A stretch of 64,000 nucleotides of DNA from Mayfieldus sp963781495 (GTDB taxonomy: Bacteria > Actinomycetota > Thermoleophilia > Solirubrobacterales > 70-9). Below the pieces are notes generated by a model that was not told the origin of the DNA, made no database searches, and saw only the letters and a program-made list of their open reading frames with translations. The position numbers were made by a program, and so were the translations under genes. Shown piece by piece: positions 57,165 through 64,000 of the stretch (its first letter is position 1; each line of letters begins with the position of its first letter). The stretch lies in NCBI GenBank assembly GCA_963781495.1, contig CAWAFX010000002.1, positions 558,001-622,000 of the forward strand. Reading direction: 5' to 3'.

Positions 57165-58643
57165 ATGGGTGAGCAGCTGAATGCGCTCGACGCCACCTTC
57201 CTGGAACTGGAGGAGGCCGACGTCGGCGCCCATATGCATATCGGCGGGATCATGATCTTCGAGCCGCGGAGTGATGGCACGACTCCCTCGGTCGGCGACC
57301 TGGTTGGCCAGATCGAACGGCGTTTGGAGGGCCTGCCGCGCTACAGCCAGCGGCTCTCGGAGCCGACGACCGGCGGGCTTTCCTGGCCCTCATGGCAGGA
57401 CGACGAACGCTTCCGGGTCGCCAACCAGGTTCGTGCGGCGAGCCTGCCGGCTCCGGGCGGCCGCGCCGAGCTGCTCGAGTGGGCGGGCGAGTTCTACTCG
57501 CAGCGCCTCGACCGCACCCGGCCGCTCTGGGAGACGGTCATTATCGACGGCCTCTCCGGCGGGCGCTGGGCGATCGCCAGCAAGACCCACCACTCGATGG
57601 TCGACGGGGTCGGATCGGTCGACACGATGCAACTGCTGCTCGATACCGAGCCGAATCCCCCGTCTCCGGCTCGCGCCGCGGCGGCCCCGTCGAGCTCGCC
57701 CGAGCCGCCCGGGCGACCGCCGCCCCTGCAGGCGGCGGGCCGGACTGCCTTCAGCCTCGGACGCCTATCTCTCGACCTGGCCCGCATCCCGGTCAACGTC
57801 GTGCGGGCGGGCGCCGGTTTGACGAGGGGCACCCTCGGCGCCGCTCGCCACCCCGGGCGGGCAGCGGACGCGCTGAAGCGCTCGCGGGCGCTGGCCGACG
57901 TGATCGTGCAGGACGAGCTTTCCGCGGCCCCTCGAACCAGCCTCAACGCCCCGATCGGCGGCAAGCGCCGGCTCGCCGTCGCCTTCGTTCCGCTGGATGA
58001 CCTGAAGGAGATCAAGCGCGCGCTCGGCGGAACCGTCAACGACGTCGTCCTGGCGGTTGCCACCGGCGCCTTGCGCCGGCTGCTGATCGCCCGCCGCGAG
58101 CCGCCACCCGAGGAGGGCCTGCGGGCGATGGTCCCGGTGAACCTGCGCGGAGCAGGCGACGAGCTTGCGCTGGGCAACAAGATCAGCTCGCTGTTCGTCC
58201 GGCTGCCGGTCGGCGTCGCAGATCCGGTCGAGCGCTACGTGTCTCAGATGCAGGAGGCCGAGGGGCTCAAGTCCGGCAGCCAGGCGCTTGGGACGACCAC
58301 GATCATCGACCTCACCACGCACGCCCCACCTGTGATCCACAGCTTCCTCGCCCGCTCGCTCTTCGCGACAAGACTGTTCAACGTCACGATCACCAACGTC
58401 CCCGGGCCCCAGCAGCCGCTCTACGGGATGGGCTGCAAGATGACCGACCTCTGGCCCCTGGTCCCGCTGGCCGCCGACCACGCAGTCGGCCTGGCCGTGT
58501 TCAGCTATGACGGCAAGATGTTCTTCGGCCTCAACGCCGACCAGGATGCCGTGCCCGACCTCGACCTGCTCGCCGGCGGCATCGAAGAGTCTCTGCAGGA
58601 GCTTCAAGAGGCGGCGCGCGCAGCCGGCCGCGCGCTGGCCTGA
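57165..58643 (+). CDS. Wax ester synthase/diacylglycerol acyltransferase (WS/DGAT)
   Basis: 492 residues with the catalytic HHSMVDG (HHxxxDG) near residue 144, a PLWE motif before it, and the C-terminal domain with FNVTITNVPGPQQPLYGMG. Makes triacylglycerol or wax esters from acyl-CoA, a storage response to non-growth. Homologous in type to mycobacterial Tgs1, a DosR-controlled enzyme. Stands immediately upstream of the hydrogenase operon, 92 bp apart. Confidence 0.94.
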   Translation: MGEQLNALDATFLELEEADVGAHMHIGGIMIFEPRSDGTTPSVGDLVGQIERRLEGLPRYSQRLSEPTTGGLSWPSWQDDERFRVANQVRAASLPAPGGRAELLEWAGEFYSQRLDRTRPLWETVIIDGLSGGRWAIASKTHHSMVDGVGSVDTMQLLLDTEPNPPSPARAAAAPSSSPEPPGRPPPLQAAGRTAFSLGRLSLDLARIPVNVVRAGAGLTRGTLGAARHPGRAADALKRSRALADVIVQDELSAAPRTSLNAPIGGKRRLAVAFVPLDDLKEIKRALGGTVNDVVLAVATGALRRLLIARREPPPEEGLRAMVPVNLRGAGDELALGNKISSLFVRLPVGVADPVERYVSQMQEAEGLKSGSQALGTTTIIDLTTHAPPVIHSFLARSLFATRLFNVTITNVPGPQQPLYGMGCKMTDLWPLVPLAADHAVGLAVFSYDGKMFFGLNADQDAVPDLDLLAGGIEESLQELQEAARAAGRALA

Positions 58644-58722
58644 ACCGGCTCCTGGCCCGAGGCCCTTGTTGGCGCTAGTCTCGGCCCGTGGCGGTCACGG
58701 TACCCCCGGGGCCGCATCTGCC

Positions 58723-58729
58723 GGAGGAG
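58723..58729 (+). promoter_or_regulatory. Strong ribosome binding site of the hydrogenase operon's first gene
   Basis: GGAGGAG lies 6 nt upstream of ATG 58736 and is the reason for choosing that start over the in-frame GTG at 58688. Confidence 0.7.
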
Positions 58730-58735
58730 ACGGGC

Positions 58736-59877
<1,142 letters not shown>

Positions 59878-59881
<4 letters not shown>

Positions 59882-60357
59882 GCCAGCACTCGATCGGCGA
59901 GGCGCTTGCCGGGGCGGCGGTCTTCGAGGGGATGGGAGAGGACCAGCTCGAGCTGATCGCCGGCTGCGGGCAGATCACCGCCTTCGATGCCGGCGAGCGT
60001 CTGTTCCGCGAAGGCGAGGCCTCGAACGTCTTCTATGTCCTGCGTCACGGCCGGGTCGCCCTGGAGCTCTTCATGCCGGCGCAGGGAGAGATGACCGTCT
60101 CCACTCATGGCCCGGGCGAGGTCGTCGGCTGGTCCTGGCTCTTTCCCCCCTATCGCTGGCACCTCGACGGCCGCGCCGTCGAGAAGGGCTCGGCGATCGT
60201 CTTCGACGGAGAGTGCCTGCGCGGCAAGGCCGAGAGCGACCACGATCTCGGCTACGAGCTGATGAAGCGCTTCTCCGCACAGATGATCGAGCGCCTGCAG
60301 GCAACCCGAATCCAACTCCTCGATGTCTATGGCGACCGCACACCGAGCCCGAGCTGA
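59878..60357 (+). CDS. Stand-alone cyclic-nucleotide-binding domain protein in the hydrogenase operon
   Basis: 159 residues, GTG start coupled to hydB. A Crp-type barrel (RLFREGEASNVFYVLRHGRVALEL, then GPGEVVGWSWLFPPYRWHLDGRA) with no helix-turn-helix after it, so it is not a transcription factor. The phosphate-binding cassette deviates (GWSWL where GELAL is usual). I recall similar WSWL proteins in other group 3b operons. Probably an allosteric or assembly component. Confidence 0.8.
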
Positions 60358-61192
60358 GCGCTCCGAACCCTCGGGGCCGATGGTCCCCGCGGTCTATCGC
60401 GTGCGCAGCAAGGTTCAGGAGACCGGCGACACCTGGACCCTGGAGCTGGAGCCGCAGGAGGGCGGTCCCCTCGAGTACGAGCCGGGGCAGTTCAACATGC
60501 TCTACGCCTTCGGCGTCGGCGAGGTGCCGATCTCGATCTGCGGCGATCCATCCAGTGGCGGCCCGCTGCTGCACACGGTGCGGGCGGTCGGCTCGGTCAC
60601 CGAGGCGATCTGCGCGGCGGGCCCGGGCGACCAGCTCGGGGTCCGGGGGCCCTACGGCAGCTCCTGGCCGGTGGGCGAGGCGGAGGGCGGCGACCTGGTG
60701 ATCATCGCCGGCGGTCTCGGCATGGCGCCGCTGCGACCGGCGCTGCTGGCCGGAACGGGCGCGCGCAAGCGCTTCCGTGAGGTCTTCTTGCTCTACGGCG
60801 GACGCGAGCCCGAGCAGCTCCTCTACCGAAGCGAGCTCGAGCGCTGGGGCTCGGACCCAGATCTGCGCTTCGGCCTCACGGTCGACAGCGCCGGTCGCGA
60901 CTGGTCGGGGGACGTCGGCGTGGTGACGAAGCTGATCGAGCGGGCCGAGTTCGACCCCGAGCGGACCGTCGCCCTGGTCTGCGGGCCGGAGGTGATGATG
61001 CGTTTCGCGGTCCGGGCCCTGGCCGCGCGCGGGGTGGGCGGCGACCGCATCCACCTCTCGCTGGAGCGCAACATGAAGTGCGCGCTGACCCAATGCGGAC
61101 GCTGCGTGTTCGGCCCCACCTACGCCTGCCGCGAGGGGCCGGTGATGCGTTTCTCGGAGATCGAACCGTTCTTCGCCGTCAAGGAGCTGTGA
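60323..61192 (+). CDS. hydG: Group 3b hydrogenase gamma subunit (FAD/NAD(P)-binding, HydG/HyhG-like)
   Basis: 289 residues if it starts at 60323; starts at 60329 or 60380 are possible. FAD-binding beta barrel (EPGQFNMLYAFGVGEVPISI), NAD(P) loop IIAGGLGMAPLRPALL, and a C-terminal 2Fe-2S site with spacing C-x4-C-x2-C-x7-C, as in dihydroorotate dehydrogenase electron-transfer subunits. Exchanges electrons with NADP(H). Overlaps the preceding gene by ~35 bp and the small subunit by one base. Confidence 0.92.
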   Translation: MSMATAHRARAERSEPSGPMVPAVYRVRSKVQETGDTWTLELEPQEGGPLEYEPGQFNMLYAFGVGEVPISICGDPSSGGPLLHTVRAVGSVTEAICAAGPGDQLGVRGPYGSSWPVGEAEGGDLVIIAGGLGMAPLRPALLAGTGARKRFREVFLLYGGREPEQLLYRSELERWGSDPDLRFGLTVDSAGRDWSGDVGVVTKLIERAEFDPERTVALVCGPEVMMRFAVRALAARGVGGDRIHLSLERNMKCALTQCGRCVFGPTYACREGPVMRFSEIEPFFAVKEL

Positions 61193-61996
61193 TGGCCGAG
61201 CCCCCAAAGCCGAAGCTCGCGGTCTGGAAGTTCGCCTCCTGCGACGGCTGCCAGCTGACCGTGCTCGGCTGCGAGGACGAGCTGCTCGGGATCGCCGAGC
61301 AGGTCGACATCGCCTACTTCCTCGAGGCCAGGCGGGCAACCGTCGCCGGCCCCTATGACATCTCGCTGGTCGAGGGCTCGATCACCACGGCCGAGGACGC
61401 GGAGCGGATCCAGGAGGTGCGCCGCGTCTCCCGGCGCCTGGTGACGATCGGGGCCTGCGCGACCGCCGGCGGGATCCAGGCGCTGCGCAACTTCGCCGAC
61501 AGCCGAGGAGTTCGTCGCCGCCGTCTACGCCACCCCCGAGTACATCTCGACGCTGGAGACCTCGACCCCGATCAGCGCCCACGTGCCGGTCGACTACGAG
61601 CTTCAGGGCTGCCCGATAAACAAGCCCCAGCTGCTGGAGGTCCTGGGCGCCTACCTCAACGAGCGCCGGCCGCAGATTCCCGCCTACAGCGTCTGCATGG
61701 AGTGCAAGCGGCGCGGCAACGTCTGCGTCATGGTCGCCCACGGCACGCCCTGCCTGGGGCCGGTGACCCACGCCGGCTGCGGCGCACTCTGCCCCACCTA
61801 CGACCGTGGCTGCTACGGCTGCTACGGGCCGATGGAGTCGCCCAACACCCGCTCGCTGGCCGGCTGGATGCGCGACAGCCTCGGGTCGAGCGAGCCGGAC
61901 CTGCTGCGCTCGTTTCGCAACTTCAACGCCGCCAAGCCGGCCTTCCGCGCCGAGAGCGAGGCGCACGAGCCGGGGGACGGCGCCGATGGCGGCTGA
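61192..61996 (+). CDS. hydD: NiFe hydrogenase small (delta) subunit, one frameshift as sequenced
   Basis: Carries three Fe-S clusters to the NiFe subunit. Starts MAEPPKPKLAVWKFASCDGCQ; proximal-cluster Cys in SCDGCQ, GACATAGG and GCPINK; distal Cys in CMECKRRGNVC, PCLGPVTHAGCGALCP and GCYGCYGP. The frame breaks near 61502; removal of one A in GACAGCC joins NFAD to AEEFVAAVYATPEY and gives ~267 residues, the normal length. No Tat signal, consistent with a cytoplasmic enzyme. Given the intact partners, a sequencing error is likely. Confidence 0.9.
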
Positions 61997-63296
61997 CGGA
62001 AACGGGCAGACGCGGAGGATCCGCACCGAGGCGCTGGCCCGGGTCGAGGGCGAGGGCGCGATGCTGGTGCGGGTGCGCGGCGACGAGGTGCTCGACGTGC
62101 AGCTTCAGATCTACGAGGCGCCGCGCCTCTTCGAGGCCCTGCTGCGCGGCCGCTCGTTTCTCGAGGCGCCGGACATCACCTCCCGGATCTGCGGCATCTG
62201 CCCGATCGCCTACCAGATGAGCGCCTGCGAGTCGATGGAGGACGCGCTTGGCGTCACGGTCAGCGACCAGGTGCGGGCGCTGCGCCGGCTCGTCTATTGC
62301 GGCGAATGGCTGGAGAGCCATGCCCTGCACCTCTACATGCTCCACGCCCCCGACTTCCTCGGCTACGAGAGCGCCTTCACGATGGCCCGCGAGCACGGCG
62401 AGATCGTCGAACGCGGCCTGCGGACCAAGAAGACCGGCAACGAGCTGATCGCGGCGATCGGCGGCCGCGAGGTCCACCCGGTCAACGTCCGGGTCGGCGG
62501 CTTCTACAAGGCGCTGCGCCCCGAGCAGCTGCGGGCGCCGCGCGAGATGCTGGCGCGGGCGCGCGATGAAGCCCTCGAGACGGTGCGCTGGACGGCCTCG
62601 CTTCCCTTTCCGGAGCTGGAGCGCGACTACGAGTTCGTCGCCCTGCGCTCGCCCGCCGAGGAGTACCCGATCGACCGCGGGCGGATCGTCTCCTCGCTGG
62701 GAATCGACGTCCCGGCGGCGGAGTTCGACCAGACCTTCGAGGAGATACAGGTCGAGCATTCCAACGCGCTGCAGAGCCGGGTCCGCGGCCGCGGCTCCTA
62801 CCTGGCCGGTCCGATGGCCCGCTTCAACCTCAACTTCGACCGGCTCTCGCCGCTGGCCCGCGAGGCCGCCGAGGAGGCCGGCCTCGGCGAGGGCTGCCGC
62901 AATCCCTTCCAGAGCATCGTCGTCCGGGCGCTGGAGATCCTCTACGCCTGCGACGAGGCAGTGCGCCTGATCGACGCCTACGAGCCCCCCGACCCCGCGG
63001 CGGAGGACCTGACGCCGACGGCGTCGGTCGGCCATGGCGTCACCGAGGCGCCGCGGGGGCTGCTCTACCACCGCTACGAGCTGGGCGAGGGCGGCGAGAT
63101 CGTCTCCGCCCGCATCGTCCCCCCGACCTCGCAGAACCAGCGCGCGATCGAGGAGGACCTCCAGGCCTTCGTGCAGGCAAACATCGGGCTCGACGACGAG
63201 GAGCTGACCCTGCGCTGCGAGCAGACGATCCGCAACTACGACCCCTGCATCTCCTGCGCCACCCACTTCCTCCGGCTCGAGGTCGACCGGGTGTGA
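61986..63296 (+). CDS. hydA: Group 3b NiFe hydrogenase large (alpha) subunit
   Basis: 436 residues from ATG 61986. NiFe ligands: L1 RICGICP (near 62) and L2 DPCISCATH (near 424), with nine residues after the His to be removed by the maturation protease. Central RGRGSYLAGPMARFNLN is typical of group 3 enzymes. Oxidises or evolves H2 coupled to NADP(H). Overlaps the small subunit by 11 bp. Confidence 0.95.
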   Translation: MAADGNGQTRRIRTEALARVEGEGAMLVRVRGDEVLDVQLQIYEAPRLFEALLRGRSFLEAPDITSRICGICPIAYQMSACESMEDALGVTVSDQVRALRRLVYCGEWLESHALHLYMLHAPDFLGYESAFTMAREHGEIVERGLRTKKTGNELIAAIGGREVHPVNVRVGGFYKALRPEQLRAPREMLARARDEALETVRWTASLPFPELERDYEFVALRSPAEEYPIDRGRIVSSLGIDVPAAEFDQTFEEIQVEHSNALQSRVRGRGSYLAGPMARFNLNFDRLSPLAREAAEEAGLGEGCRNPFQSIVVRALEILYACDEAVRLIDAYEPPDPAAEDLTPTASVGHGVTEAPRGLLYHRYELGEGGEIVSARIVPPTSQNQRAIEEDLQAFVQANIGLDDEELTLRCEQTIRNYDPCISCATHFLRLEVDRV

Positions 63297-63760
63297 GGGT
63301 GATCGGGATCGGCAACCCGCTGCGCGGTGACGACGCCGCCGGGTTGCTGGTCGCGCGCCGGGTTCGCGAGATCGCGCCTGCGCAGGTGGAGGTGATCGAG
63401 CTGGAGGGCGAGCCGGCGCGCCTGATCGACGCCTGGCAGGGGGCGGACATCGCGGTCGTCGTCGACGCGGTGAGCTCCGGGGCCGCTGCGGGCGAGCTGA
63501 TGCGCTTCGACGCCGGCGAGGATCCGCTGCCGGCCTCGGTCGGCGCCCCCTCGACCCACGCCCTCGGGCTCGGCGACGCGGTCGAGATCGCCCGAGCCCT
63601 GGGGCGGCTGCCGCGGCGGCTGATCGTCTTCGGGATCGAGGCAGCGGAATTCACGCCGGGCTCGGCACCGTCGGGCCCGGTCGCTTCCGCTATCGGCCCA
63701 GCCGCGGAAGCGGTCCTGCGCGAGCAGGGCGCGGTGCAATCTCCGCCGACCGCGAAATGA
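63293..63760 (+). CDS. Hydrogenase maturation protease (HycI/HyaD type)
   Basis: 155 residues, GTG start overlapping the large-subunit stop. VIGIGNPLRGDDAAGLLVA has the first nickel-binding acid (Glu position taken by Asp), DAVSSGAAAGE the second, and THALGLGDAVEIA the His. Cleaves the C-terminal extension of HydA after nickel insertion. No HypA-F genes are seen in the window. Confidence 0.92.
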   Translation: MRVIGIGNPLRGDDAAGLLVARRVREIAPAQVEVIELEGEPARLIDAWQGADIAVVVDAVSSGAAAGELMRFDAGEDPLPASVGAPSTHALGLGDAVEIARALGRLPRRLIVFGIEAAEFTPGSAPSGPVASAIGPAAEAVLREQGAVQSPPTAK

Positions 63761-64000
63761 GTACGGTTCGGCCCGTGCCCCACTCCTACATCGGTCCGGC
63801 GTTCGAGGACGCGAAGGTCTATGACGCGATGCGCGTCGGCATCGTCAGCTGCCAGCCGGAGACCAAGCTCCTGGACGTCGCGCGGATCATGGCCGGCTAC
63901 GAGATCCACTCGGTCGTCGTCTCGCAGGTCGAGGGCGACGGCGACCCGTGGGGGATCGTCACCAGCCTCGACCTCGCCCGGGCGGCGGACCGGCTCGATT
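63757..64000 (+). CDS. CBS-domain protein (3' end cut by window)
   Basis: At least 81 residues from ATG 63757, which overlaps the protease stop (ATGA). VYDAMRVGIVSCQPETKLLDVARIMAGYEIHSVVV and GIVTSLDLARAADR form most of a first CBS motif, an adenosine-ligand-binding fold. Likely energy sensing; resembles in type the DosR-regulated Hrp1. Its continuation lies outside the window. Confidence 0.88.
   Translation, partial: MSTVRPVPHSYIGPAFEDAKVYDAMRVGIVSCQPETKLLDVARIMAGYEIHSVVVSQVEGDGDPWGIVTSLDLARAADRLD

Overview
The window is a very GC-rich, densely packed bacterial chromosome segment with 4-nt ATGA/GTGA gene overlaps, many GTG/TTG starts and no tRNA, rRNA or CRISPR visible. Gene content (DosS-type haem-GAF kinase, WS/DGAT acyltransferase, DesA3-like desaturase with its reductase, group 3b NiFe hydrogenase, NADP-linked pentose phosphate genes) points to an Actinomycetota chromosome, probably a soil Thermoleophilia/Solirubrobacterales lineage. 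That placement is inference from gene content, not from a marker gene.

Layout. 1-11.1 kb: an almost complete oxidative and non-oxidative pentose phosphate set (pgi, tal, tkt, rpiA, pgl, gnd, zwf) scattered on both strands, with a PAS-PAS-EAL c-di-GMP protein in the middle. 11-31.7 kb: mixed housekeeping and envelope genes: a serine beta-lactamase-like protein, a GGDEF cyclase, a penicillin-acylase-family gene broken by four frameshifts, an M15-type peptidase, an MFS exporter, a PolA-type 5'-3' exonuclease, a Crp-like regulator, a desaturase/ferredoxin-reductase operon behind a perfect palindrome, a secreted phospholipase C-like enzyme, an OmpR-type two-component system, and an ApbE/ferric-reductase-like membrane redox cluster. 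31.7-34 kb: a zinc-ribbon protein, a DEAD-box helicase with no ordinary start codon, and a secreted protein.

34-64 kb reads as one contiguous hypoxia/energy-limitation island. It holds three universal stress proteins, two NDH-2-like flavoproteins, a NarL-type regulator with a haem-GAF kinase that keeps the DosS haem-ligand histidine, a zinc alcohol dehydrogenase, an NRMT-type Nramp, a ZIP transporter, a GNAT/ADP-forming acyl-CoA synthetase fusion, a PiT phosphate transporter with its DUF47 partner, a PfkB kinase, a PHP phosphatase, a WS/DGAT acyltransferase, and a complete group 3b hydrogenase operon ending in a maturation protease and a CBS protein. Several of these families (Usp, PfkB, Tgs/WS-DGAT, CBS) are dispersed members of the mycobacterial DosR regulon.

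The most novel item is a 3.37-kb insertion (43007-46377) inside an ABC-2 permease gene. It has 99-bp perfect terminal inverted repeats and a 14-bp target duplication, and removing it restores the permease reading frame. It carries no recognisable transposase. Its cargo is a secreted protein and a divergent pair of damaged genes, one with a PD-(D/E)XK-like motif, which could be a defence module. Several other genes (ABC ATPase and permease, PiT, hydrogenase small subunit, penicillin acylase) also carry single-base frameshifts or a 64-bp tandem duplication. Some of these may be assembly errors in G/C runs.
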